Positions 7,076 to 14,181 of a stretch of DNA of 64,000 nt are shown piece by piece; within the stretch, counting starts at the first letter, position 1, and each line of letters starts with the position of its first letter. Source of the DNA: Castellaniella sp041677825 (GTDB taxonomy: Bacteria > Pseudomonadota > Gammaproteobacteria > Burkholderiales > Burkholderiaceae_B); the NCBI RefSeq assembly GCF_041677825.1, contig NZ_JBAYPG010000018.1, positions 1-64,000 of the forward strand. The letters run 5' to 3'. The notes under the pieces were generated by a model. That model made no database searches, was not told the DNA's origin, and saw only the letters and a list, made by a program, of their open reading frames with translations. The position numbers and the translations under genes are program-made.

Positions 7076-9343
7076 TCAACCCTTGGCGCGGGTGATCTTC
7101 TGTACCTGGGGCACGTGCCGTATCGCGCGTATCACCTGAGCCAGGTGCTTGCGGCTGTCGACCTGTACCGTCAGGTGCAGCAGGGCGGTGGCCGCGGCCT
7201 CGTCGGGCATGGTGAGCTGCATGATGTTCGAGTCGGCATCCGTGACCGCTGCAGCCAGGCGGCCCAGCACCCCGCGCTCGTTGATGACCATCAGGTCCAG
7301 GCGGGTGGTCAGGTGACGTGCGGTGTTGGTGTCCCAGATCACCGGGATCCAGCGCTCGGGCTCCTTGGCCTGCTGGCGCTTGGCCACCGGGCAGTCTGCC
7401 ATGTGCACCACCAGCCCGTGCCCCAGGCGGATCCCGCCGATGATCGCATCGCCGGGCAAGGGGCCGCAGCAATGGGCCAGTTGCACGGCCTGACCCTCGT
7501 TGCCGTGGATCACGATGGGTGCGCTGGTGGCGGACGTGTATTCGTCCACCGCCATGGCCGTGGTTTCGAGCATCGGGTTTTCGGGTGCGAAGCGCCGCGC
7601 CACGACTGCCGCCAGACGTTTGCCCAGGCCGATGTCGGCCAGGATCTCGGTGCGCGAAGCGCCGCCGGAGCCCTTGGACAGGCGTTCCCATTGGGGGTCA
7701 TCATCGGCTGGATAGGGAATGGCGAGCTGGTCGAAGGCCTGGTTGAGCAGGCGGCGCCCAAAGGCCACGGACTCTTCATAGCGCTCGGTGCGCAGATAGT
7801 GCCGGATCTCGGAGCGCGCCCGACCGGTGCGCACGTAATTGAGCCACTGGGCACTGGGCCGCGAAGCGGCCGACGTGATGATCTCGACGGCATCGCCGCT
7901 GTGCAGTTCGGTGCGCAGGGGTGAAAAATCGCCGTTGATCTTGCAGGCCACCGCGTGGTTGCCCACATCGGTGTGGATGGCGTAGGCAAAATCGACCGGT
8001 GTGGCGCCCCGCGGCAATGACAGAATCTTGCCCTGGGGCGTGAAGACGTACACCGCATCGGGAAACAGATCGATCTTGACGTGTTCGAGGAATTCGCCCG
8101 AATCCCCCGTCTGGCCCTGGATGTCGAGCAGCGATTGCAGCCACTGGTGGGTGCGTTTCTGCAGATCGTTGAGCGAGGTGCCCTGCTCTTTGTACAGCCA
8201 GTGCGATGCCACGCCTTCTTCGGCCACGTGATCCATTTCGCGTGTGCGGAACTGGAATTCGACCGGCGTGCCATAGGGGCCGATCAGGGTGGTGTGCAGC
8301 GACTGGTAGCCATTGATCTTGGGGATCGCGATGTAGTCCTTGAATTTTCCCGGTACGGGGCGGTACAGCTGGTGCAGGGTGCCCAGGGCCAGATAGCACT
8401 CGGGCAAGGTGTGCACCACCACCCGGAAACCATAGATGTCCAGCACGTCGGAAAACGACTTCTTCTGCTGGACCATTTTCTTGTAGATGCCGTAGAGTGA
8501 TTTCTCGCGCCCCGAGACTTCGGCATCGAGGCCTGCGGCCGGCAGGGCGGTGCGCACGGCATCGGCAATCTTGCCGATGACCTCGCGCCGGTTGCCGCGT
8601 GCAGCCATCATGGCCTTGTACAGGACATCGTAGCGGTTGGGGTACATGGCCTTGAAGCAGCGGTCTTCAAGCTCTCGAAAGAGGCTGTTCAGGCCCAGGC
8701 GGTGGGCGATGGGGGTGTAGATATCGAGGGTTTCGCGCGCGATCCGGCGGCGCTTGTCGGCCGCCACGGCATCGAGCGTGCGCATGTTGTGCAGCCGGTC
8801 GGCGAGCTTGATGAGGATGACGCGCACGTCGCGCGACATGGCCAGCAGCATCTTGCGAAAGGATTCGGCTTGCTGTTCGGCCTTGGTGGCGTATTCGAGA
8901 CGCTCGAGCTTGGTGAGCCCGTCGACGATCTCGGCCACTTCGGTGCCGAAGCGTTCGGCGATTTCGGTCTTGCTGACGCCCTGGTCTTCGATGACATCGT
9001 GCAGCAGCGCAGCCATGAGCGCATCGGCATCGAGTTTCCAGCCCGCGCAGATTTCGGTGACGGCAATGGGATGCGAGATGTAGGGCTCGCCGCTGGCACG
9101 AAACTGGCCCAGGTGGGCGCTGTCGGCGAAACGGTAGGCCTCGCGGATGCGCTGGATTTCGTTGGGGCCCAGATACGTGGAGATGATCCTGTTCAGGTCT
9201 GCCAGTGAGGCGATGGGCGTGATGGGGGTATCGACATCGGGCAGCATGGGGGCGCCGCGCGGCTTGCGCTTGCGCAGGCGCGGGCCCTTGCGCAAGACCG
9301 CGAGCAGCCCGGACGAGGCACCACGCAGGGTGGAGAATGCCAT
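7076..9343 (-). CDS. spoT: bifunctional (p)ppGpp synthetase/hydrolase SpoT
   Basis: This is the stringent-response enzyme that makes and degrades (p)ppGpp. It has 755 residues. The HD hydrolase domain is intact, with HPIAV, HDVIED and LADRLHNMRTL at about residues 85-165. The synthetase domain follows (GREKSLYGIYKKM, IYGFRVVV, EFQFRTREMDHVAEEG), then a TGS domain (VFTPQGKILSLPRGATPVDF), a helical/zinc-finger region and a C-terminal ACT domain. An intact HD site indicates SpoT rather than RelA. A good Shine-Dalgarno (ggagggcggcgg-ATG) supports this start. It is the last gene of a unit with gmk and rpoZ; the rpoZ stop lies about 17 bp upstream. Confidence 0.97.
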   Translation of the reverse strand: MAFSTLRGASSGLLAVLRKGPRLRKRKPRGAPMLPDVDTPITPIASLADLNRIISTYLGPNEIQRIREAYRFADSAHLGQFRASGEPYISHPIAVTEICAGWKLDADALMAALLHDVIEDQGVSKTEIAERFGTEVAEIVDGLTKLERLEYATKAEQQAESFRKMLLAMSRDVRVILIKLADRLHNMRTLDAVAADKRRRIARETLDIYTPIAHRLGLNSLFRELEDRCFKAMYPNRYDVLYKAMMAARGNRREVIGKIADAVRTALPAAGLDAEVSGREKSLYGIYKKMVQQKKSFSDVLDIYGFRVVVHTLPECYLALGTLHQLYRPVPGKFKDYIAIPKINGYQSLHTTLIGPYGTPVEFQFRTREMDHVAEEGVASHWLYKEQGTSLNDLQKRTHQWLQSLLDIQGQTGDSGEFLEHVKIDLFPDAVYVFTPQGKILSLPRGATPVDFAYAIHTDVGNHAVACKINGDFSPLRTELHSGDAVEIITSAASRPSAQWLNYVRTGRARSEIRHYLRTERYEESVAFGRRLLNQAFDQLAIPYPADDDPQWERLSKGSGGASRTEILADIGLGKRLAAVVARRFAPENPMLETTAMAVDEYTSATSAPIVIHGNEGQAVQLAHCCGPLPGDAIIGGIRLGHGLVVHMADCPVAKRQQAKEPERWIPVIWDTNTARHLTTRLDLMVINERGVLGRLAAAVTDADSNIMQLTMPDEAAATALLHLTVQVDSRKHLAQVIRAIRHVPQVQKITRAKG

Positions 9344-9360
9344 CCGCCGCCCTCCGGCCC

Positions 9361-9564
9361 TTATGTGGGTACCTTGCGCAGCATCTCGATGCCGACCAGC
9401 CCCTGGGATATTTCGCGCAGCGCGGTGACCGTGGGCTTGTTGTGCGTCTGGATGCGGGCTTCGTGCCCCTGGGCCAGCTCACGGGCACGATAGGTGGCGA
9501 CCAATGTGAGATCGAAGCGGTTGGGCACCTGCTCGAGGCAGTCTTCTACGGTGATGCGGGCCAT
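9361..9564 (-). CDS. rpoZ: RNA polymerase omega subunit
   Basis: Omega binds and stabilises the beta' subunit and contributes to the ppGpp site 1 on RNA polymerase. The 67-residue protein begins MARITVEDCLEQVPNRFDL, which is diagnostic, and contains YRARELAQG and KPTVTALREI. An AAGGA Shine-Dalgarno precedes the ATG. Its position between gmk and spoT is the conserved proteobacterial order and links it to ppGpp signalling. Confidence 0.97.
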   Translation of the reverse strand: MARITVEDCLEQVPNRFDLTLVATYRARELAQGHEARIQTHNKPTVTALREISQGLVGIEMLRKVPT

Positions 9565-9576
9565 GAGTATCCTTTC

Positions 9577-10236
9577 TTAAAGCGTGCTTGGAGAGGGGGT
9601 TGCGACGGGTTTGCGGATGCCCAGCTGAGAGAAGAGTTCGGCATGCCGCGCGGCCTGATTGGCGTAGCGCAGGCGGGTGGCTGCCACGATGTGCCGAATT
9701 TCTTGTGTGGCCAGGTTAAAGTCTTGATTAATAATAACATATTCGCAGTCAGAGGCATGTGCCATTTCGCCCCCGGCGGCCAGCAGCCGGCGTGCAATGA
9801 CCTGCGGGGCATCCTGGCCGCGTTTCTTCAGGCGGGCCTCGAGGGCCTCGATCGAGGGTGGCAGGATGAAGATGCCGATGGCCTGCGGATAGTGCCCGCG
9901 AACCTGGCGCGCGCCCTGCCAGTCGATTTCAAGAATGATGTCGGTGCCGGTGCGCACGGCGTCTTCGACCCGGTCGCGTGGCGTGCCGTAGTAGTGATCA
10001 TGGACTTCTGCCCACTCGAGCATGTCGCCGCGATCGCGCATGGCGCGGAATTCTTCGTCGGAGACGAAACGGTAGTGCTGTTTGTCGCGCTCGCCCGGGC
10101 GCGGAATGCGCGTCGTGCACGAGATGGACAGTGTGATCCCCGGGTCGTCGGCCAGCAGGGCGTTGACCAGGCTGGACTTGCCGGCCCCGCTGGGGGCCAC
10201 CACCATGAAAATATTGCCGGCGGAAGGTGTTGTCAT
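9577..10236 (-). CDS. gmk: guanylate kinase
   Basis: Guanylate kinase phosphorylates GMP to GDP with ATP. It has 219 residues. The P-loop is APSGAGKSSL near residue 13, the GMP-binding segment is SCTTRIPRPGERDKQHYRFV, and EIDWQGARQVR and RRLLAAGGEMAH complete the fold. I start at MTTPSAGN; the frame stays open for 25 more codons upstream, but these overlap the preceding gene and lack family similarity. The ATG overlaps the stop of the upstream unknown gene by 4 bp, so the two are probably translationally coupled. Confidence 0.96.
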   Translation of the reverse strand: MTTPSAGNIFMVVAPSGAGKSSLVNALLADDPGITLSISCTTRIPRPGERDKQHYRFVSDEEFRAMRDRGDMLEWAEVHDHYYGTPRDRVEDAVRTGTDIILEIDWQGARQVRGHYPQAIGIFILPPSIEALEARLKKRGQDAPQVIARRLLAAGGEMAHASDCEYVIINQDFNLATQEIRHIVAATRLRYANQAARHAELFSQLGIRKPVATPSPSTL

Positions 10237-10571
10237 TGCGGTCGGGGTGAAACAGGCGTGTCTTGCCCCAGTTCGACCAAAGCAGACTGGTAGGCCGCCA
10301 AGCTGGTGCACAGCAGGACGATGGCATCACCCGGGTTGAGGTTGAAGAGCACGTCGCCGATCTGGGTGGCCATGTCGTCGCCCGTGTGCAGGGCGGCCAC
10401 ATGCACGTCACCTGCACTCTGGAATTGTTCGGCAGGGACGAGCGCCGCCACCTGCTCGACATCGGCCGGACGCTGGGCGACGTACGCACGGAACACGTGC
10501 CCCTCGAGGTGGATGTCGAGTACCTGGGCATCGTGGGCCAGGCACCGGATCAGTTGGCTGTCTAGCGGCAT
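10233..10571 (-). CDS. hypothetical protein upstream of gmk
   Basis: I do not recognise this family. The product is about 112 residues, acidic to neutral, with no signal peptide, membrane segment or cysteine cluster. It contains short beta-strand-like stretches (AQVLDIHLEGHVFRAYVA, DVHVAALHTGDD, GDAIVLLC), compatible with a small alpha/beta domain. Its stop overlaps the gmk start by 4 bp, and a minus-strand TATAAT at about 10600-10605 lies roughly 29 bp before the chosen ATG. That makes this the likely first gene of the gmk-rpoZ-spoT unit. Many proteobacteria carry yicC in this position, but this is not YicC. An in-frame ATG ten codons upstream overlaps the -10 box and is less likely. Confidence 0.6.
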   Translation of the reverse strand: MPLDSQLIRCLAHDAQVLDIHLEGHVFRAYVAQRPADVEQVAALVPAEQFQSAGDVHVAALHTGDDMATQIGDVLFNLNPGDAIVLLCTSLAAYQSALVELGQDTPVSPRPQ

Positions 10572-10605
10572 GCAAAGGGGTTCATACGCGGAAACCCTCA
10601 TTATA

Positions 10606-10687
10606 CGCAGGCCGGTGCGTGGCGCGCAGGCCGATCGGTGTGCATGTCGGGGCGCAGGCGGCCGGTTGGTGCGCAGGCCGGTCGGTG
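10606..10687. repeat. imperfect GC-rich tandem repeats, four copies
   Basis: Four imperfect copies built on cgcaggcc(g/a)gtcggtg start at 10606, 10625, 10653 and 10672, between the stop of xthA and the start of the gmk-unit gene. Copies differ in length and sequence, so they are degenerate. Confidence 0.7.
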
Positions 10688-10743
10688 CGCGGCAGTCGCG
10701 CTGGGTGGACGGGCCGCGCGGTCTTGACCCGGTGGATGGGGGG

Positions 10744-11526
10744 CTAACGCGAGAATGTGGCGATGACCGGTGCGTGATCGGAGGGCTTGGGCCAGCCGCG
10801 CGGTTCCTTGTCGATCACGCAGGCCGTGCATTGCCGGGCCAGGTCGGGGCTGGCCAGCACATGATCGATGCGTACCCCATGGTTGCGCCTGAATCCGCCC
10901 TGGCGATAATCCCACCAGCTGAAGACCCCGGGCGGCTGGTCGAACAGACGGAAGGTGTCGGCCAGCCCCAGGTCGATCAGGCCGGCAAAGGCTTCGCGTT
11001 CGGGCCCGGACACCAGGATGCCGTCTTTCCAGGCTTCGGGGTCATGCACGTCTTCATCGGCCGGGGCCACGTTGTAATCGCCCAGAATGGCGAGTTCGGG
11101 ATGGCGCTGCAGTTCATCCTGCAGCCACTGGCGCAGGGTATCGTACCAGGCGAGCTTGTAGTCGTATTTGTCGCTGCCCACCGCCTGGCCGTTGGGGCAA
11201 TAGGCGCTGATGACGCGCAGCGGCTGGTCGCCGGCTTCGGGCAGGGTGGCGGCGATGATGCGCTGCTGGGGATCATCGTGACCGGGCATGTTGCGCTGCA
11301 CATCGATGAGCGGGCTGCGGCTGAGTATGGCGACGCCGTTGTAGGTCTTCTGCCCCGCCCAGCAGGCGTGGTAGCCGGCATCGCGCAGCGCCTGTTCCGG
11401 GAAGCGTTCATCGGGCAGCTTGAGCTCCTGCAGGCAGAGCACATCCACCGGGTTGGCAGCGAGCCATTCGAGGACGTGACCCAGGCGTACATTGAGGGAA
11501 TTGACGTTCCAGGTGGCGAGTTTCAT
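10744..11526 (-). CDS. xthA: exodeoxyribonuclease III
   Basis: This is the major AP endonuclease and 3'-5' exonuclease of base-excision repair. Its 260 residues match the family. All EEP-fold motifs are present: ATWNVNSLN at the N-terminus, LCLQELK (metal-binding Glu), SAYCPNG, LGDYNVAP (catalytic Asp-Asn), WWDYRQGGFRRNHGVRIDH and the terminal SDHAPV with the catalytic His. The gene marks the left border of the accessory island: the next 2.6 kb holds fragmentary or unusual genes. Confidence 0.97.
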   Translation of the reverse strand: MKLATWNVNSLNVRLGHVLEWLAANPVDVLCLQELKLPDERFPEQALRDAGYHACWAGQKTYNGVAILSRSPLIDVQRNMPGHDDPQQRIIAATLPEAGDQPLRVISAYCPNGQAVGSDKYDYKLAWYDTLRQWLQDELQRHPELAILGDYNVAPADEDVHDPEAWKDGILVSGPEREAFAGLIDLGLADTFRLFDQPPGVFSWWDYRQGGFRRNHGVRIDHVLASPDLARQCTACVIDKEPRGWPKPSDHAPVIATFSR

Positions 11527-11590
11527 TCGATTTTAAATTCCGTTAATAATCAAATAATTATCACGTCACTGCACATTGAATTTTCGGCCT

Positions 11591-11627
11591 AGCTACCCAC
11601 CTGGCTACCCAATTTGGGCCTGGTGGG
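11591..11627. repeat. direct repeats and hairpin at island edge
   Basis: Two near-identical 9-mers, agctaccca (11591-11599) and ggctaccca (11603-11611), lie within a stem of CCCACC (11596-11601) and GGTGGG (11622-11627). The stem is followed on the plus strand by cgtcttttcttt, which looks like a rho-independent terminator, yet no plus-strand gene lies upstream. The repeats could be recombinase or excisionase arm sites, or the hairpin could be the residue of a lost gene. Confidence 0.4.
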
Positions 11628-11664
11628 CGTCTTTTCTTTGTGTTGCGTGAATACGACCATGGTA

Positions 11665-11961
11665 TCAGCAGGGCATCTTGTTCCGCTCGATCATGGCGTG
11701 CACGCTGGTGGCCGTGATGCCGCTGGATCGCTTGCCGATCTTGACCAATTCAAGTTCGCCGTTATGGACCAGCCGATAGATCGTGGAGCGTGAGACTCCC
11801 AGCTTTGCCTCTGCCACGTTGATGCGGTAGAGCAGCGCCCGTGTTGACGGGGGGTGAGGAGGATGAGTGGTGAAGGTGCTTGCTACTGTCATAAGTCGAT
11901 CCTCTTCGGTTGGGAAGCGGGTCGGCTCAACCCGATGGGGTGATTGGATAGCGGCTTGCAT
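11665..11961 (-). CDS. AlpA/excisionase-like helix-turn-helix protein
   Basis: This 98-residue DNA-binding protein has a winged-HTH core from about residue 43 to 95 (LLYRINVAEAKLGVSRSTIYR, then GELELVKIGKRSSGITATSV). That is the pattern of AlpA, Xis and helix_turn_helix_17 proteins, which bind att sites or activate integrase genes. The N-terminal 40 residues are Pro/Thr-rich and probably disordered. The first ATG has a strong AGGAG Shine-Dalgarno; a second ATG 23 codons later also has one (GAGGA), so two forms are possible. It sits just inside the island, next to xthA, as expected for a mobile-element regulator, but no intact integrase accompanies it. Confidence 0.75.
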   Translation of the reverse strand: MQAAIQSPHRVEPTRFPTEEDRLMTVASTFTTHPPHPPSTRALLYRINVAEAKLGVSRSTIYRLVHNGELELVKIGKRSSGITATSVHAMIERNKMPC

Positions 11962-12006
11962 GCTGTTCTCCTGGCCGATGTGACTATCGGCCCGAAAATA
12001 GCATAA

Positions 12007-12093
12007 GGATTATGCCGCCAACTTCTCTACCCAACTCTCGGTGATATGCGGCCTTACGGGAGCAAGGCGGCATAATCCGGGAGGCGGCATAAT
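12007..12093. repeat. 13-bp inverted repeat plus direct copy (ggcggcataat)
   Basis: ggattatgccgcc (12007-12019) is an exact reverse complement of ggcggcataatcc (12066-12078), separated by 46 bp. A third copy of the first 11 bases, ggcggcataat, follows at 12083-12093 in direct orientation, 17 bp from the second. The set ends exactly where recognisable IS66 coding begins. It resembles paired recombinase core sites or a scar of an element insertion. Confidence 0.75.
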
Positions 12094-12096
12094 ATT

Positions 12097-12363
12097 ACCG
12101 AGAATGCGATTCGGCCCTTTGTGGTCGGCAGGAAGGCCTGGATGTTCTCGAATACGCCTGCTGGAGCACACGCCAGTGCCTTGGCATACTCGCTCATCGA
12201 GACGGCCAAGGCCAATGGGCGCGAGCCGTATGCCTGGCTGCTGTATGTACTTGAGCGCCTGCCCTCGGCGCGTGATGTCGATGAGATCGAAGCGCTGCTG
12301 CCCTGGAACGTGCCCAGCGAAGACCTGGTCATGAATCTGGTCGCCCGGGAAGAGGCTGCCTGA
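12097..12363 (+). pseudogene. IS66 family transposase, C-terminal remnant
   Basis: The frame reads ENAIRPFVVGRKAWMFSNTP and continues through YSLIETAKANGREPYAWLL to DVDEIEALLPWNVPSEDL. This is the C-terminal domain of IS66 TnpC transposases, about 85-90 of roughly 500 residues. The 5' part, including the DDE domain, is absent; similarity stops at the ggcggcataat repeats and an in-frame stop lies at 12073-12075. Bases after the stop to roughly 12440 (around cgcaccctgacggtgtgcgtgac) look like an IS66 right end. It is non-functional. Confidence 0.88.
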
Positions 12364-12479
12364 CAAACCAGGGCCAGCCTCGGCCCCAGCTGACTTGAGT
12401 ATCACCCCTGCGACAGCCGCACCCTGACGGTGTGCGTGACCATCCATAACCCGCCCAAAAAAACATCGTTCATACGCCC

Positions 12480-13139
12480 TCAGAAAGTATCTGATGCATG
12501 ATCGCTTAGTGGGTCACCACTGACAACCATGGGGTCAATGGACTGCTTACCAGGAATCGGGCGGAAGTAGCCTTTGATGCAGTTCAAGTTGCGGACCGCT
12601 ACCTGCACATGAGTACGCCGGTGAAACCCGGCACCAGGGTACAGTTCGGCATCTTCTCTGAAAGGCGCTCGTATGGAGTCGTAGGCTGGCAGGTCATTGT
12701 CTTCACGATACTTGTGGACCGCCATGATGACCTGGCAGTCGAGTTCTCGTTTGAGCTTGTCAGGGCCACCGGCATTGACGGGCAGTTGAATGCCCAGTTC
12801 CTTGTAACTCTTGGCCATGAGGCTGTACGCTTCTGCAACTTCTGTGAGTCCCGAGCGGGTAGTGAGATCCAGGCAGAGTTTCAAGTCCAGAATAGCGCCT
12901 ACCGCGTCTGGTTCTTTAATCTTGGATTTTGGGTTGCCATCGGCAGCCCATTCGTAGGCCCGCAGCGGGTCGTTTTCCCAGAAATAGATGCCGTGCCCAA
13001 GCCACTCCAGCTTGCCTGTGCTTTGTGTGAGGTGCCTGGACGGATCAGCCAGCAGAACGTTGACCGTGCTGCTTTCTGTGCCGTGAAATCCTAGGACGAA
13101 CGAGGGCTGGGATTTGTACAGATGCCAGGAGTTACTCAC
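12480..13139 (-). CDS. putative PARP-like ADP-ribosyltransferase (toxin-like)
   Basis: This 219-residue soluble protein has no signal peptide. Seen in sequence: GFHGTESS near residue 17, LGHGIYFWENDPLRAYEWA near residue 47, and HVQVAVRNLNCIKGYF near residue 177. These resemble the three ADP-ribosyltransferase motifs of the PARP/diphtheria-toxin class (H in HG(T/S), Y in G.G.YF, and a Glu/Gln on the third strand), so His19, Tyr52 and Gln179 are candidate active-site residues. The GTG start overlaps the stop of the 71-residue upstream gene by 8 bp, a toxin-antitoxin-like arrangement. Function is inferred from motifs and context; an unrelated domain of unknown function remains possible. Confidence 0.6.
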   Translation of the reverse strand: MSNSWHLYKSQPSFVLGFHGTESSTVNVLLADPSRHLTQSTGKLEWLGHGIYFWENDPLRAYEWAADGNPKSKIKEPDAVGAILDLKLCLDLTTRSGLTEVAEAYSLMAKSYKELGIQLPVNAGGPDKLKRELDCQVIMAVHKYREDNDLPAYDSIRAPFREDAELYPGAGFHRRTHVQVAVRNLNCIKGYFRPIPGKQSIDPMVVSGDPLSDHASDTF

Positions 13140-13347
13140 GGATCAGGTTCTTCCTCTTGCCATCAGCCGTAAGAACGCCAAGTTCCGTCAGGAACTTGCG
13201 CGCTGCTGCTGGGGAAGCAGAAACCTTTTTTCCGTAGGCGCGCATGTCTTTCACCAGTGCGTCACCCTCCAGCACCTTGGTCTGGCCAGCGACTGGTTCA
13301 GACGAGCGACGGATACGATAAAGAGTGCTGGTTGTGGTGCGTGGCAT
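13132..13347 (-). CDS. small antitoxin-like partner protein
   Basis: A 71-residue basic protein begins MPRTTTSTLYRIRR. Its C-terminal half (ALVKDMRAYGKKVSASPAAA, then RKFLTELGVLTADGKRKN) looks like a short helical DNA-binding or toxin-neutralising segment. I chose this ATG because agaggtgacc precedes it at good spacing; the frame is open for a further 104 codons, but that part is compositionally unlike a protein. It ends inside the start of the ART-like gene, so the two are translationally coupled. I infer an antitoxin role from size, order and coupling; no named antitoxin family is recognised. Confidence 0.55.
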   Translation of the reverse strand: MPRTTTSTLYRIRRSSEPVAGQTKVLEGDALVKDMRAYGKKVSASPAAARKFLTELGVLTADGKRKNLIRE

Positions 13348-13547
13348 GGTCACCTCTGGCGTGTTCGGTAGACAGGCAAGAGCCTTGCTGTATCTTAACA
13401 TTCCTGGCTCTGCTGCGTCGTTTTCGCAGACGGTTTGGGGGATTGTTGTCATGGGTCCGTCCATGGGTTGGGGAAGTGTCGTACTGGAGGCTTTCATAGA
13501 GATTTCCAGGGGTGTGCGGGAATTCGCAGAGAATTCCAACTTTGAGC

Positions 13548-13874
13548 TCAGGATCTGAGTCCTGCGACTTTTCTGAACTGGATGATATTGCTGATCGTGG
13601 GCTTGGATGTCTGGGGGGATGACGTTCCCGTCTCGCAGGCAATCAGAAAATCCGCCCACATGGCCAGCGCCTGCCGCCGCTCGGGGATTTCTTCGCGAAC
13701 ATCGAGCGCCTCAAACCAGGCGGCGACGGCAGGCACGATGGGGACCAAGAAGCCTTTTCTTGTCTTGACCGTTTCGTCAGGAATCCGCCAGACGCCGCGA
13801 TCCAGAAACAGGTTCTCTTTTTTGGCGCTTGCCAGTTCGATGCCACGCACACAGGTGGCGATCAGGATAGGGCG
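13548..13874 (-). pseudogene. tyrosine recombinase (phage-type integrase) fragment
   Basis: The frame reads RPILIATCVRGIELA and then VWRIPDETVKTRKGFLVPIV and PAVAAWFEAL. This is the start of the integrase catalytic domain, with the first catalytic Arg in CVRGIEL and the strand/Lys region after it. The rest of the catalytic domain (HxxR, Tyr nucleophile) is missing, and the last 60 residues lose similarity. At its 5' side it joins directly to the parE remnant. It is non-functional and marks this region as a rearranged mobile-element relic. Confidence 0.75.
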
Positions 13875-13879
13875 GGTGC

Positions 13880-13960
13880 TTTGATGGTGACGGCCTCGCT
13901 GGAATCCTCCGCGACATAGGACCAGATTTCCGACAGATCAGCTTCTGCGTTGTCGGTCAG
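13880..13960 (-). pseudogene. parE toxin, N-terminal remnant
   Basis: Translation in the frame overlapping the parD stop gives FLTDNAEADLSEIWSYVAED. This is the N-terminal signature of ParE/RelE-superfamily toxins (L..AE.DL..IW.Y). It breaks after about 30 residues, where the integrase fragment begins in a shifted frame. No convincing start codon remains. Confidence 0.65.
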
Positions 13961-14094
13961 GAAGAGCGTGCGGCCAATAGCTTTCTCCCTCGCTCGGCAA
14001 TGCGCTGCACATTGAATTCATGGACGCGGCCAGCCGCGACATCTGCGAGCCCCTTGTCGATATCCTGTTTGAGCGTCGCCAGTTCATCCAGCAT
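13957..14094 (-). pseudogene. parD-type antitoxin, C-terminal remnant
   Basis: The last 45 residues (LATLKQDIDKGLADVAAGRV, then HEFNVQRIAERGRKLLAARSS) match the toxin-wrapping C-terminus of ParD-like antitoxins. The frame stays open up to a GTG at 14172, but those upstream residues show no ribbon-helix-helix pattern, so the DNA-binding half has been replaced or lost. Its stop overlaps the first codon of the parE remnant, preserving the original parDE order. Confidence 0.6.
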
Positions 14095-14181
14095 CAGTTG
14101 ATGGTACAACTGCAGTTTGCTGAGACGAGCGTATCCACGATGTCGGTGGAAGTGATCGAGGAAACCAATCACAAAACGACT

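Noticed and set aside
12054..12332. Minus-strand frame opposite the IS66 remnant
   Set aside because: The plus-strand frame matches the IS66 transposase C-terminus clearly; the opposite frame is a shadow.
13348..13659. Longer start for the antitoxin-like gene (up to 175 residues)
   Set aside because: The upstream part lacks a good ribosome site and has composition unlike a folded protein; the ATG at 13347 has agaggtgacc.
11569..14018. 14-bp direct repeat ctgcacattgaatt at 11569-11582 and 14005-14018 as possible att sites of the island
   Set aside because: The second copy lies in the parD-like coding remnant, where it encodes normal residues; no tRNA or integrase end supports it, so chance cannot be excluded.
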